Shown here piece after piece: positions 32,909-42,154 of a DNA stretch of 57,789 nucleotides; the first letter of the stretch is position 1, and every line of letters starts with the position of its first letter. The stretch lies in assembly GCA_964422725.1 (NCBI GenBank), contig CAYRCC010000010.1:1-57789 (forward strand), read 5' to 3'. Origin of the DNA: CAKSNH01 sp964422725 (GTDB lineage: Bacteria; Bacillota; Clostridia; UBA1381). The notes beneath the pieces were generated by a model. That model was not told the DNA's origin, made no database searches, and saw only the letters and a list, made by a program, of their open reading frames with translations. A program made the position numbers and the translations under genes.

Positions 32909-34411
32909 TTATTCAACTTTCAAAAAATCGCTTACAACCTGTTTCATCTGGTCTTTTTCGCAGACAATATCAAAAATCACAGGCTTGTCCTTCAGTGCCG
33001 CCAAAGAAGCCGGTATTTTCATACCGCTCTTTTTCGACAAATCCTCAAGCAGCTCAAATTCGTTCTTGCCGGCAACCGCCGCATGCCCGTCGAGCGCAAT
33101 CAGAACACTCTGGTTGAATTTGAACGGACTCGCCGTCGAAGCTATGACAGTTTTCGTTGTGTCGTTCGTTTCAGCAACATACTTGTCATATACAGCCTTT
33201 GCGACTGCCGTATGAGTATCCATAACATAACCGTATTCACTGTCACACTGCTTTATTGTTTCTCTTGTCTTTGCCTCTGTGCAGTAATCCGCCCAGAAAA
33301 GCTCATCAATCTTAGCTTTCACATACGTCGACACCGTATATCTGCCGTCTGTGTTAAGCCGGTTCATCCAGTCGGTAATCACCGTATCATCTCTGTCGGT
33401 AAGGTCAAACAGAAATCTTTCGAGGTTGCTCGAAATCAAAATGTCCATCGACGGCGATATTGTAGAATGAAAATCTCTGTTTTTGTTGTATTCACCGGTT
33501 CTGATAAAATCCGTCAGCACGTTATTGTCGTTTGATGCGCAAATAAGCTTTGCAATAGGCAAGCCCATTTTCTTCGCATAATACGCCGCCAGAATATTAC
33601 CGAAATTACCCGTCGGAACAACTACATTGATTTTCTCGCCGAGCGTTATCTCTCCGCTTTTGAGCAAATCCGCGTAAGCCGAAAAATAATACACAATCTG
33701 CGGAACAAGACGACCCCAGTTAATGGAATTTGCCGAAGACAGCATAAAATGATTATTTGCAAGCATTGCTTTATAATCATCATCGGTGAAAATCTTTTTA
33801 ACACCGTTCTGCGCGTCATCAAAGTTACCCGAAACAGCCGTTACTCCAACGTTGTTTCCCTCCTGAGTAGCCATTTGCAGCTTTTGAATTTCACTGACGC
33901 CGTTATCCGGATAAAATACTATAATTCGTGTTCCGTTTACATCTTTAAACCCTTCGAGCGCGGCTTTTCCCGTATCGCCCGAGGTCGCAACCAAAATGAC
34001 AATTTCCTTATCCTCCGCCGTTTTCTTCATAGAAACGGTCAAAAGGTGCGGAAGTATCTGGAGTGCCATATCCTTGAACGCACAGGTAGGACCGTGCCAA
34101 AGCTCAAGAAAATATGTACTGTCATTTAATTTATATACGGGAGCGACATTGTCTGTTTCAAACTTCTCCTTTGTGTAGGCGTTTGCAATACAGTCCTGCA
34201 GCTCTTCCTCCGTAAAATCGGTCAAAAATTTACTTAATACGAAATAAGCACGTTCATTATAGCTTTTATCGGCCAAAAGCTCAATATCCTCCAAATCCAC
34301 CTCAGGTATTGACTTGGGAACGAACAGACCGCCCTCCGCCGACAACCCTGTTTTAATTGCCACGGCAGCCTCAACGGCGATGTCCTTATTTCTCGTACTT
34401 TGATACTGCAT
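32909..34411 (-). CDS. thrC: Threonine synthase
   Basis: PLP enzyme converting O-phosphohomoserine to threonine; 500 residues, the long (E. coli/yeast-like) form. The PLP lysine is in HGPTCAFKDMALQ (about residue 113). The phosphate-binding region reads VATSGDTGKAALEGF and the second loop VVPTGNFGNILAAYYA. The start is ATG 34411, preceded by GGAGG. The upstream P-loop gene is 42 bp away on the same strand, so the two are probably co-transcribed. Downstream, the only terminator-like structure is the 27-bp hairpin at 32868-32894, which lacks a T-tract. Confidence 0.95.
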   Translation of the reverse strand: MQYQSTRNKDIAVEAAVAIKTGLSAEGGLFVPKSIPEVDLEDIELLADKSYNERAYFVLSKFLTDFTEEELQDCIANAYTKEKFETDNVAPVYKLNDSTYFLELWHGPTCAFKDMALQILPHLLTVSMKKTAEDKEIVILVATSGDTGKAALEGFKDVNGTRIIVFYPDNGVSEIQKLQMATQEGNNVGVTAVSGNFDDAQNGVKKIFTDDDYKAMLANNHFMLSSANSINWGRLVPQIVYYFSAYADLLKSGEITLGEKINVVVPTGNFGNILAAYYAKKMGLPIAKLICASNDNNVLTDFIRTGEYNKNRDFHSTISPSMDILISSNLERFLFDLTDRDDTVITDWMNRLNTDGRYTVSTYVKAKIDELFWADYCTEAKTRETIKQCDSEYGYVMDTHTAVAKAVYDKYVAETNDTTKTVIASTASPFKFNQSVLIALDGHAAVAGKNEFELLEDLSKKSGMKIPASLAALKDKPVIFDIVCEKDQMKQVVSDFLKVE

Positions 34412-34453
34412 TTAAAAACCTCCAAAAATTAACCAATTACCGCTGTCGGGCGA

Positions 34454-34864
34454 TTAAACGTATTTTTTAATGTAATCCGGAGCGTCGTTTTCATCAATGC
34501 TTACGGTGATTACAAACGAAATGTTAAACTTAGCGCCCATAGCGTCGATTCTCTCAAGAAATTCTTCCATACCGTCGAGTGTATTATCAACAATCTTGAA
34601 TATACTGTCAATGAAGATATTGCTGATATCGAAGTTACCGCTTACGATACCGCTCAAAAATCCCAAAAATTCCGCATATGTCTTAATCTCAAACTCGCTC
34701 GGATCAACCATTCTCACGCACGACTTAATGTCATACATATTTCTGCCCGTGTTCGGACTGATGAATACGATGTTGCCGTTTGCAACCGATGCGGCATTGT
34801 TCACCTTTTCAAGCAAAGTTTTGGTTTTACCGGTTCCTTTTTTACCAATTAGAAGTTCTACCAT
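34454..34864 (-). CDS. Small P-loop NTPase-like protein of unknown function
   Basis: 136-residue cytosolic protein with a Walker A motif GKKGTGKT at residues 7-14 directly after the first strand. A plausible Walker B strand ISNIFIDSIF lies near residues 80-89, and a predicted helical C-terminus follows. It lacks the sensor and arginine-finger regions of AAA or RecA ATPases and is shorter than a full NTPase domain. The start is ATG 34864 with AAAGGAGG. It precedes thrC by 42 bp. I do not know a characterised homologue; the link to threonine synthesis may be only positional. Confidence 0.7.
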   Translation of the reverse strand: MVELLIGKKGTGKTKTLLEKVNNAASVANGNIVFISPNTGRNMYDIKSCVRMVDPSEFEIKTYAEFLGFLSGIVSGNFDISNIFIDSIFKIVDNTLDGMEEFLERIDAMGAKFNISFVITVSIDENDAPDYIKKYV

Positions 34865-35032
34865 TTTTATTTCCTCCTTTGAAAATAAATTTATTTTTAA
34901 TGTTTTATTTACAGCAATAACAGCGAATCAACAAATTCAAAGCTGCAACTTTGTGAGCGGCAGCCGTCAAATTCTGATAAAATAATCCGGCATTAGTGCT
35001 TATAACGACGTTTACGTCGGTTTTCGCATTTA

Positions 35033-36385
35033 TTATTCTCCGAGTCTTTTTTCAAGAGCCTCTTTTTCGCCCTCATAACCCGGTTTTCCCAAAAGCGCAA
35101 ACATATTCTTCTTATACGCCTCAACACCCGGCTGGTCAAACGGATTTACCCCGAGAATGTATCCGCTGATACCGCACGCCTTTTCAAAGAAATAAACAAT
35201 TTCTCCGAAACTGTACGCATCGAGTGCCGGCATTTTAATCACAAGATTAGGCACTCCGCCGTCGGTATGTGCCAGAGCCGTACCCTGTGCCGCCTTTGAG
35301 TTTACATAATCAATTGTTTTTCCGGCAAGGAAATTCAAGCCGTCAACATTGTCTTTATCTGACTTTATTTGTATATCTTTTCTCGGAGAATCAACAAGAA
35401 TTGCCGTTTCAAACAACATTCTCAAACCCTCCTGTATGTACTGACCCATAGAATGAAGGTCACTGGAAAAATCAGCCGCGGCAGGGAAAATACCCTTATT
35501 GTCCTTGCCCTCACTTTCGCCGTACAGCTGCTTCCACCATTCACCGAAGTAGTGCAGTGCCGGCTCGAAATTAACCATCATCTCCACGTTTTTGCCTTTT
35601 CTTGCAAGAAGATTTCTTATTACGGCATACTGATAGCATATATTTTCCGACAATTTCGGATTTGAATACAGCTTATACGCGTCCTGTGCACCTTTCATTA
35701 TATCGTCGATACTGATTCCGGCAACAGCGATAGGCAAAAGTCCGACAGCCGTAAGCACCGAATATCTGCCACCGACATCATCACTGATTACGAAAGTTTC
35801 ATAACCCTCTTCGTCGGCAAGCGATTTAAGCGCGCCGCGCGATTTGTCGGTTGTTGCGAAAATGCGTTCTCTTGCGCCCTCCTTGCCGTATTTGTTTTCA
35901 AGCAGCTCCTTAAATATTCTGAAAGCAATTGCCGGCTCTGTGGTAGTGCCCGACTTTGATATAACGTTGACCGAAATATCCTTGCCCTCGACTGCCTCAA
36001 GCAAATCACTCATATATGTAGAGCTTATATTGTTGCCGGCAAAGAATATAGCCGGTGACTTTCTTTTGTCCGCATCAAGCGAATTGTAAAACGAATGGCT
36101 CAGCATCTCTATAGCCGCTCTTGCGCCGAGATACGAACCGCCTATACCGATTACCACGAGTACGTCCGAATTCGAGCGGATTTTTTCCGCCGCCTTTTTA
36201 ATTCTTTCAAACTCCTCCTTGTCGTAATCGTTCGGCAGATTAACCCAACCCAGAAAATCATTTCCGGCTCCGGTTTTGTTATGCAGCATATCGTGTGCCG
36301 ACTTGACATACTCTGTCATATTATCTATCTCGTGCTTGCCTATAAAGCCGAGTGCTTTTGAATAATCAAACTGTAAATTAGCCAT
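35033..36385 (-). CDS. pgi: Glucose-6-phosphate isomerase
   Basis: Interconverts glucose-6-phosphate and fructose-6-phosphate; 450 residues, the Gram-positive length. The sugar-phosphate sites read VVIGIGGSYLGARA and VISKSGTTTEPA. The catalytic Glu lies in the QYIQEGLRMLFET region, and the C-terminal Lys region near FDQPGVEAYKKNMF. I start it at ATG 36385 (MANLQFDYSKAL) after GGAGGAG; an in-frame extension of 27 codons upstream runs through the ribosome-binding site. It has its own promoter. Downstream (34865-35032) there is only a weak hairpin with arms ACGACG/CGTCGG and no clear terminator. Confidence 0.96.
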   Translation of the reverse strand: MANLQFDYSKALGFIGKHEIDNMTEYVKSAHDMLHNKTGAGNDFLGWVNLPNDYDKEEFERIKKAAEKIRSNSDVLVVIGIGGSYLGARAAIEMLSHSFYNSLDADKRKSPAIFFAGNNISSTYMSDLLEAVEGKDISVNVISKSGTTTEPAIAFRIFKELLENKYGKEGARERIFATTDKSRGALKSLADEEGYETFVISDDVGGRYSVLTAVGLLPIAVAGISIDDIMKGAQDAYKLYSNPKLSENICYQYAVIRNLLARKGKNVEMMVNFEPALHYFGEWWKQLYGESEGKDNKGIFPAAADFSSDLHSMGQYIQEGLRMLFETAILVDSPRKDIQIKSDKDNVDGLNFLAGKTIDYVNSKAAQGTALAHTDGGVPNLVIKMPALDAYSFGEIVYFFEKACGISGYILGVNPFDQPGVEAYKKNMFALLGKPGYEGEKEALEKRLGE

Positions 36386-36437
36386 TTTTTCATTCTCCTC
36401 CTGAGTGTAACTCCCACACTCTATATCTATATTATCT

Positions 36438-36466
36438 ATTTTAATACATTTGTGACTATAAATCAA
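36438..36466 (-). promoter_or_regulatory. Promoter of pgi
   Basis: Minus strand TTGATT (36461-36466), 17-bp spacer, TAAAAT (36438-36443). Confidence 0.7.
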
Positions 36467-36578
36467 GTATTTATTTTAATATTATGTGCAATTTGTCAGG
36501 CAGCCCACTTTTAAACGGCGCAAACACCGCCGCTGACCGCACTTTTAATTTTTGTTTTATTTCATTATATAATAAATC

Positions 36579-36607
36579 TTGAAATATATCCGCGCATATG
36601 ATATTAT
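36579..36607 (+). promoter_or_regulatory. Promoter of the GH88 gene
   Basis: TTGAAA (36579-36584), 17-bp spacer, TATTAT (36602-36607). The gap 36386-36668 otherwise holds only the divergent pgi promoter. Confidence 0.65.
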
Positions 36608-36668
36608 ATCTGTAATTGTATAATCGGCGGTTGTTTAACCGCAAAATCAACAAAAGCGAGGAATATAT

Positions 36669-37778
36669 ATGGATTTTAACGTTCGGCAATGGGCAGAACA
36701 AACCGAAAAGAAAGTACTTGAAAAGCTCAGCGCCACAGCAGATGAAATAGGCGCATCGTTTCCGCACGCCTCAAAGGACGGCAAATACGACGACAGCCCC
36801 GTCACGTGGTGGACCAACGGTTTTTGGTGCGGTATTATGTGGCTTGCATACCGCGCGTGCGGCGGCGAAAAATTCAGAAAAATTGCCGAGCGTTGCGAAG
36901 AAAAGCTCGACAGCGTTTTAAACGGCTACGTCGACACCGACCACGATGCCGGATTTATGTGGAGCTTATCCGCCGTTGCAGATTACAAGCTCACAAACAG
37001 CGAACGTTCAAAGGTGCGCGGACTCATTGCGGCAAATTACCTTGCCGGTCGTTACAATCCGCGTGCAAAATTTATACGCGCGTGGAATTTTAAAAAGAAT
37101 TGGGCAATTATCGACTGTATGATGAATCTGCCGCTTTTGTACTGGGCAAGCGACGTTCTCGACGACCCGCGCTACAAGTACACCGCAATCGAACACGCCG
37201 ACACCGTACTCAGAGCTTTTTTCCGCGAGGACGGTTCGGTAAATCATATCGTTGAGTTTGACCCAGACACAGGCGATGTCGTATCAATCCCCCAGGGGCA
37301 GGGCGCAAGACCCGACAGTGCATGGGCGCGCGGCAGTGCGTGGGCAATATACGGTATGGCTTTAAGCTACCGCTACACAGGCGAAAAACGCTATCTTGAC
37401 GCGTCAAAGCGTATAGCGCATTTCTTTCTTGCAAATCTTCCCGACGACAGTGTATGCTACTGGGATTTCAGAGTCGATATAACCGAGTCTACCCCGCGCG
37501 ACACCAGTGCGGCGGCGTGCGCGGTATGCGGTCTGCTGGAGCTTTGCGAGCACGTTGAGCCGTGCGAGAGGGATTTATACTATAAAAATGCCGTTAAAAT
37601 TTTAAAAAGTCTTACGGACAATTACGCCGTTTTGGACACCTCACGTCAGGAGTTGCTCACAAAGGGAACCGGACACGTTCCGCAAAACCAGAATATCCAC
37701 GTCGGACTCATTTACGGTGACTACTTTTATATGGAAGCAATCGAAAGACTGTGCGGTGATTTTGCATTATTTTGGTAG
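36669..37778 (+). CDS. Unsaturated glucuronyl hydrolase, GH88
   Basis: Cytosolic (alpha/alpha)6-barrel enzyme that cleaves unsaturated uronic acids from oligosaccharides made by polysaccharide lyases; 369 residues, no signal peptide. The two catalytic aspartates of the family correspond to D93 (DTDHDAGFMW) and D149 (NWAIIDCMMN). GARPDSAWARGSAWAIYGM is the aromatic-rich core motif. The start is ATG 36669, with GCGAGGA upstream. It suggests use of host glycosaminoglycans or plant/bacterial uronic-acid polymers. No lyase or sugar transporter is adjacent, so imported oligosaccharides must come from elsewhere. GH105 is the nearest alternative. No terminator is visible after the stop. Confidence 0.9.
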   Translation: MDFNVRQWAEQTEKKVLEKLSATADEIGASFPHASKDGKYDDSPVTWWTNGFWCGIMWLAYRACGGEKFRKIAERCEEKLDSVLNGYVDTDHDAGFMWSLSAVADYKLTNSERSKVRGLIAANYLAGRYNPRAKFIRAWNFKKNWAIIDCMMNLPLLYWASDVLDDPRYKYTAIEHADTVLRAFFREDGSVNHIVEFDPDTGDVVSIPQGQGARPDSAWARGSAWAIYGMALSYRYTGEKRYLDASKRIAHFFLANLPDDSVCYWDFRVDITESTPRDTSAAACAVCGLLELCEHVEPCERDLYYKNAVKILKSLTDNYAVLDTSRQELLTKGTGHVPQNQNIHVGLIYGDYFYMEAIERLCGDFALFW

Positions 37779-37845
37779 TAAATGTCGTTTTTATGAAATG
37801 TAACGTTTAATTTTAAAAAAAATTGGATAATATCACTTAAATCAC

Positions 37846-37874
37846 TTGAAAAATTTAATTTTTTCTTGTATAAT
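37846..37874 (+). promoter_or_regulatory. Promoter of the c-di-GMP operon
   Basis: TTGAAA (37846-37851), 17-bp spacer, TATAAT (37869-37874). Transcription would start near 37881, so the repeat at 37894-37969 is in the mRNA leader. Confidence 0.75.
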
Positions 37875-37893
37875 GTTAATATTATCGGATATT

Positions 37894-37969
37894 CAGGCTG
37901 TAAACTTATCAATTTCATTTAATTTTAATAGGTTTTCAAAAGGCGGACCGGCATTTTGCCGACAGCCTG
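37894..37969. repeat. Short copy of the dispersed repeat in the c-di-GMP operon leader
   Basis: 76 bp beginning CAGGCTGTAAACTTATC (18 of 22 bases match the end at 12296, read inverted) and closing with GACAGCCTG, so its ends pair (CAGGCTG/CAGCCTG). The inner GGCGGACCGGCATTTTGCCG can form a second stem. It resembles a deleted version of the element at 32649. Confidence 0.5.
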
Positions 37970-38002
37970 AAATATTATTGTTTGGTTGGGGGTGTATATT
38001 CT

Positions 38003-40021
38003 GTGAAAATCATAAAACATATTATGGCAGGATTGCTCGCGGCGTTCATTTTGCCGCTTTTGGCTATGACCATACATCTTACCGCATATGTACACAGCAA
38101 TTCGGAGAATACATATCATTCGTATATGTCGTCTATGCTGCAAAATATAAAAGATGAAACTGCCGAATATGTTTCCTCTTTAGTTTCACAAGTCGAAAAT
38201 ATTTCCGATTCACATTCATTCAAACAGCTGTTGAAGAATGTAAACGACCCTGCGGCAGCCGCTGCCGCAAAACACGATCTCGACATTGCCGTTTCGTATT
38301 CCGATTCGGCATATAACGGTGCGATTTTAACGCTTGACGGAAACGTTCTTCTGCATTACAAGCCGTTATCCGACAATTACGAGCCGAACTACGATTTTCT
38401 CATACAGGCAAGAACCACAAAAAAAGCCGCTATAGACTTTCGCTTTTCCGACTATAATTCAAACCTGTATTTTGCCGTATATACACCTATATTGATTGAC
38501 GGCAACGTTGAGGGGTACTATGTGCATTTTGTCAACAGCACACATATGGTGTCATCGCTTTCGATGCACAAATCGCATCTGAGCGACGATTTCTTCATAA
38601 TCGACGGAAACAACAATCTGCTTTCGACAGATAAATTTATAAATATCACCGACGGAATAGACATAACCAAAAACGACTTTGCAAATCAGTTCCAGACAAT
38701 AGAAGCATGGTATACCAACAAGGTGTATTCCATAGAATATTTCAATAAAGATAAAAAAGAGAAGATGAGCGCAATGTTTATGCGCGATTCTCTCACCAAT
38801 CTTTGCTATGTGTTCACCTGCCCTGTGAACAAGTTCTCGCAAAGCAGCAATACGGTTATGCTGATAGTGCTGATTTATTCCGTATGTACGGCTTTGATTG
38901 TGTTCAGCGTGTACGCGTTTACGCAAAAGCATACACACAGGTCGTTCTCCGAAATTTTCAGAACCATCGACATTTACGAAATGGGCGACTGGACGTATCG
39001 GCCGCAGATTACTACCGAGGACGAAATCGGCAAAATCTCAAATTCGCTTTGGAATATGGCGCAGAATCTGAGTCGTATGTATATGGATATAAAGTTTAAC
39101 GAGCACAGATATAAGCTGGCAATGGAGTTTTCGGGCGACTTGATATTCGACTATGACCTGGAACATAACGTTTTTGAATCGGACAGACGCAAGTGGGAAG
39201 ATTTATTTGATATTCCTTACACAAAAAACGAAAAGAAAATCTCAGAGGAATTTGTAAAGAAAATGTATCCGGACGACACTGAGGCTTTCCAAAATTACAG
39301 AAAACAACTTACGCTTGACTGTTATAACGAGGTTGAAAAGCAATCGTCGATAGAGTTCAGAATAAAGCTAAAGGACGGACAGTATCACTGGCTTGAGCGC
39401 AAAGATGTCCTTATAAAAGGAATGTCTGACAATATCGAACACATCGTCGGTATATTCGTACTTATCGACGAACGCAAAAACAGCGAGCTTTCGCTCACAA
39501 TGAAAGCCACAATGGACTCGCTCACCGGTCTTTACAACAGATTTACCTTCATTAATAAGGTAGACGAATTTTTAAAGCTCGGCAATCTTGATTCGGCGGC
39601 GGTAATTTTCGTTGACCTTGATGACTTCAAGTTCATAAACGACACGTACGGACACGATGCCGGTGACGATGTTTTGAGGTTTGTCGGAAAAGTTATACGC
39701 GAAGTTTCCGACCAGAAAGGTTTCGGCGGAAGATACGGCGGCGATGAATTTCTTCTGTTCCTGAAAGACAAATCACTCGCCGAGCAGGCAGCACAGGATA
39801 TCCTCTCCGGACTTGCAAAGGAGTTTACGGTCCGCGGAAACGGAAATGTACTGAACATACATTCAAGTATCGGTATAGCCAAATTCCCCGACCACGACAC
39901 AGATGTCGAGGGACTTATCAAAAAAGCCGACGATGCTATGTATTACTCCAAGAAAAACGGTAAAAACAGATATAATGTCTATGACATTATCAAAGGAGAA
40001 ACGAATAATGAAAGTAAATAA
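38003..40021 (+). CDS. Membrane diguanylate cyclase with extracellular sensor, HAMP, PAS and GGDEF
   Basis: Makes c-di-GMP from two GTP. 672 residues: transmembrane helix 1 (about 9-30), an extracytoplasmic dCache-like sensor (30-285), helix 2 (about 290-315), HAMP (to about 365), PAS-like (370-490) and GGDEF. The active-site motif GGRYGGDEF has GGDEF at 579-583, and DLDDFKFINDTYGHDAGD carries the metal site. No RxxD inhibitory site precedes GGDEF. I start it at GTG 38003, after GGGGGTG; an in-frame TTG at 37982 precedes that site and is rejected. It overlaps the next gene by 14 bp, so the two are translationally coupled. Confidence 0.93.
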   Translation: MKIIKHIMAGLLAAFILPLLAMTIHLTAYVHSNSENTYHSYMSSMLQNIKDETAEYVSSLVSQVENISDSHSFKQLLKNVNDPAAAAAAKHDLDIAVSYSDSAYNGAILTLDGNVLLHYKPLSDNYEPNYDFLIQARTTKKAAIDFRFSDYNSNLYFAVYTPILIDGNVEGYYVHFVNSTHMVSSLSMHKSHLSDDFFIIDGNNNLLSTDKFINITDGIDITKNDFANQFQTIEAWYTNKVYSIEYFNKDKKEKMSAMFMRDSLTNLCYVFTCPVNKFSQSSNTVMLIVLIYSVCTALIVFSVYAFTQKHTHRSFSEIFRTIDIYEMGDWTYRPQITTEDEIGKISNSLWNMAQNLSRMYMDIKFNEHRYKLAMEFSGDLIFDYDLEHNVFESDRRKWEDLFDIPYTKNEKKISEEFVKKMYPDDTEAFQNYRKQLTLDCYNEVEKQSSIEFRIKLKDGQYHWLERKDVLIKGMSDNIEHIVGIFVLIDERKNSELSLTMKATMDSLTGLYNRFTFINKVDEFLKLGNLDSAAVIFVDLDDFKFINDTYGHDAGDDVLRFVGKVIREVSDQKGFGGRYGGDEFLLFLKDKSLAEQAAQDILSGLAKEFTVRGNGNVLNIHSSIGIAKFPDHDTDVEGLIKKADDAMYYSKKNGKNRYNVYDIIKGETNNESK

Positions 40022-41516
40022 AGGTCATTCAATGAAAACAGCATTTGTATCATTGTTTGCAGTATTTATATTGTTTGTATTGTGTATTCTCAAATGTATT
40101 TTTGATATGCAGATGACTGTGCCGACGGCAGTCATTTGCATATTGTCAGCCGTTTTGATGCTCGCAAATATGCTGTTCATTGTCAAAATGTACATAAAAA
40201 ACCGTTCCGACCTCGAAAAACTCGCGTTTTACGACAATATCACCGAAAAAAGCAACTACAATTGCTTTTTGTCGGAGGCGCGGAAAATTCTTGATAACGG
40301 CAAACAAAAAAGCTACGCCGTCATAACTTTCGATATTGATAAATTCAAATATGTCAACGATGTATACGGCTACGACACCGGTGACCGCGTGCTCAAGGAA
40401 ATAGCCGACAGTCTGGAAAAAAATCTAAACAGCGGTGAAATCTGCGCCAGAATACAAAGCGACTGTTTTGTGGTTTTGCTTGAATACAAGGAGCAGAAAG
40501 ACCTTTCAAGCCGCGCGGATATTATATGTGAGCTTGTCAGACACGTAGGCGAGGCACACGAGCGCCGCTGTGATTTTGTTTTGGCAGTCGGAATATATGA
40601 GATTATAGACAGTTCTCTTGATGTACAGGCTATGGTGGACCGCGCGGTTATTGCACGCAAAACCGTCAAGGGACTGCACCGCACCGCCTGTGCATTTTAC
40701 AACGACCAGATACGAAGTGAAATAATCAACGAAAAGAAAATGGAAAGCGAAATGCATACTGCGCTGGCTGAGGGACAGTTTGAGGTATACTATCAGCCTA
40801 AATACTACATTGAAAATCTCCGTTTGTCGGGCGCGGAAGCACTTGTAAGGTGGAATCGCCCAAATAAAGGACTCATCGCGCCGAACGAATTTATAAATCT
40901 TTTTGAAAGAAACGGTTTTATAGTTCAGATTGACTTGTATGTGTTCACTCAGGTGTGCCGGAAACTGCGCGAGTGGCTCGATAAGGGGTACACCGTCGTA
41001 CCGGTTTCAATCAATCTGTCAAGAAAGCATATAGGCAATCCGATTTTCATAAACACGTTTACCGACATTATGAAACAGTATAACATTCCGCCGCAGTATG
41101 TAGAGCTTGAGCTTACCGAAAACACGATATTTGAAGGCGGCAGTTCGATTTTGAAGCTGCTCGACAGCATACATTCACTCGGCTGTGCGTTTTCCATGGA
41201 CGATTTCGGTACGGGATACTCGTCGCTTAATATGCTCAAGGACATACCTGTCGACGTACTTAAGCTTGACAGAGATTTTCTCAGCGGTTCGATAGGAAAT
41301 TCGCGCGGAAGGGAAATTATCGGCACAATCGTTCAGCTTGCGAAAAAACTGAATATACGCGTTGTTGCCGAAGGCGTGGAGGACGAGGAACAGCTGGAAT
41401 TTCTCAAAAGTATTGAATGTGACGCTGCGCAGGGGTTTTATCTGTCAAAGCCTATCAGCTGTGACGAATTTGAAAATATTTTGTCGGAGCAAAGCCGCGA
41501 GCAAATTGTATTGTAG
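40008..41516 (+). CDS. c-di-GMP phosphodiesterase with degenerate GGDEF and EAL domain
   Basis: Hydrolyses c-di-GMP to pGpG. 502 residues: two N-terminal transmembrane helices (about 10-30 and 35-58), a GGDEF-fold domain in which the signature has become QSDCF (no cyclase activity expected), and an EAL domain. The EAL motif is at 277-279 (GAEALVRW). The other catalytic elements are present: NLSRKH, LELTENTIFE, DDFGTGYSSL, KLDRDF, AEGVED and QGFYLSKP. The start is ATG 40008 after AAAGGAG, inside the end of the cyclase gene. The degenerate GGDEF may sense GTP. Paired with the cyclase, it forms a synthesis/degradation module under one promoter. Confidence 0.93.
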   Translation: MKVNKGHSMKTAFVSLFAVFILFVLCILKCIFDMQMTVPTAVICILSAVLMLANMLFIVKMYIKNRSDLEKLAFYDNITEKSNYNCFLSEARKILDNGKQKSYAVITFDIDKFKYVNDVYGYDTGDRVLKEIADSLEKNLNSGEICARIQSDCFVVLLEYKEQKDLSSRADIICELVRHVGEAHERRCDFVLAVGIYEIIDSSLDVQAMVDRAVIARKTVKGLHRTACAFYNDQIRSEIINEKKMESEMHTALAEGQFEVYYQPKYYIENLRLSGAEALVRWNRPNKGLIAPNEFINLFERNGFIVQIDLYVFTQVCRKLREWLDKGYTVVPVSINLSRKHIGNPIFINTFTDIMKQYNIPPQYVELELTENTIFEGGSSILKLLDSIHSLGCAFSMDDFGTGYSSLNMLKDIPVDVLKLDRDFLSGSIGNSRGREIIGTIVQLAKKLNIRVVAEGVEDEEQLEFLKSIECDAAQGFYLSKPISCDEFENILSEQSREQIVL

Positions 41517-41596
41517 TTTCATCGACTTTTTCACAAACGGCAACGGCAGTTTTTTCGGAAAGTGTGTTTTTCTTCACTTTCGGTGTTCGCTTGTAA

Positions 41597-41655
41597 GTAA
41601 AAAAAATCAAAAGCTTCGGTAATTAGATTTTGAAACCGAAGCTTTTGATTTTTTT
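41597..41655. terminator. Bidirectional terminator after the c-di-GMP operon
   Basis: Stem AATCAAAAGCTTCGGT/ACCGAAGCTTTTGATT with a 14-base loop, preceded by an A-run and followed by a T-run. Confidence 0.85.
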
Positions 41656-41656
41656 G

Positions 41657-41692
41657 TCACTTCTGACGTATACGCCGTCAGAAGTGATTTTT
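41657..41692. terminator. Second terminator hairpin between convergent genes
   Basis: Stem TCACTTCTGACG (41657-41668)/CGTCAGAAGTGA (41676-41687), then TTTTT. The rest of 41517-41809 shows no gene. Confidence 0.75.
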
Positions 41693-41809
41693 GCTTAAAA
41701 TTATCCGTTGCCTGAAATGCGGTTCGTCCGCGCAAGACTGCATACCGACGGTAAACGCTTTTCGGAGCAGTCCCGCCGACTGCCCTGTTTAAGCAGTCAA
41801 AAGCCGCGT

Positions 41810-42154
41810 TTACTTCCATTCAATAAAGCTGTAACTTTCCAATATTCCAAAATACCGCGCCAGCCGTTCATACAACGGTTTTACACTCTCACCGAAACGT
41901 TTTTCCACCTTTTCGCCGAGCGCACCTATATCGCTTTTACCGTCTATAATCGTCCACACAAAGCTCCCCCTTTCATCAAGATGAATATAACTCGTTTTCG
42001 GTTTTTTCAACAGCTTTTGCAGCAGCCTGTTAAATACTCCCCTGTTTTCGATGCTCAGCGTAACTGCGCCGTTTTCCGTCGTCCAGCCGATGTCCGCGCA
42101 CCTTATAGGTACGCGTTCAAGATAATTCTGCGCCGCATCGCTCTTTCTCCTCAT
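41810..42154 (-). CDS. PqqD-like protein
   Basis: 114-residue winged-helix-like protein of the PqqD family: VTLSIENRG..., SYIHLDERGSFVW, then IGALGEKVEKRFGE. PqqD-type domains act as peptide-recognition chaperones in PQQ and RiPP biosynthesis. Here no radical SAM RiPP enzyme is adjacent; instead the gene is coupled to an oligopeptide transporter, its ATG sharing a base with the transporter's stop (TGATG). A role in handling the peptide that the transporter moves is a reasonable guess. An earlier in-frame ATG at 42175 is possible but overlaps the transporter more. Confidence 0.75.
   Translation of the reverse strand: MRRKSDAAQNYLERVPIRCADIGWTTENGAVTLSIENRGVFNRLLQKLLKKPKTSYIHLDERGSFVWTIIDGKSDIGALGEKVEKRFGESVKPLYERLARYFGILESYSFIEWK

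Noticed and set aside
32811..33215. Plus-strand frame running from the repeat into thrC
   Set aside because: It joins non-coding hairpin-chain sequence to the antisense of thrC; no start signal and no domain.
37881..38002. c-di-GMP riboswitch in the leader of the GGDEF operon
   Set aside because: None of the conserved GEMM-I or GEMM-II core sequences are present; the segment is a copy of the dispersed repeat.
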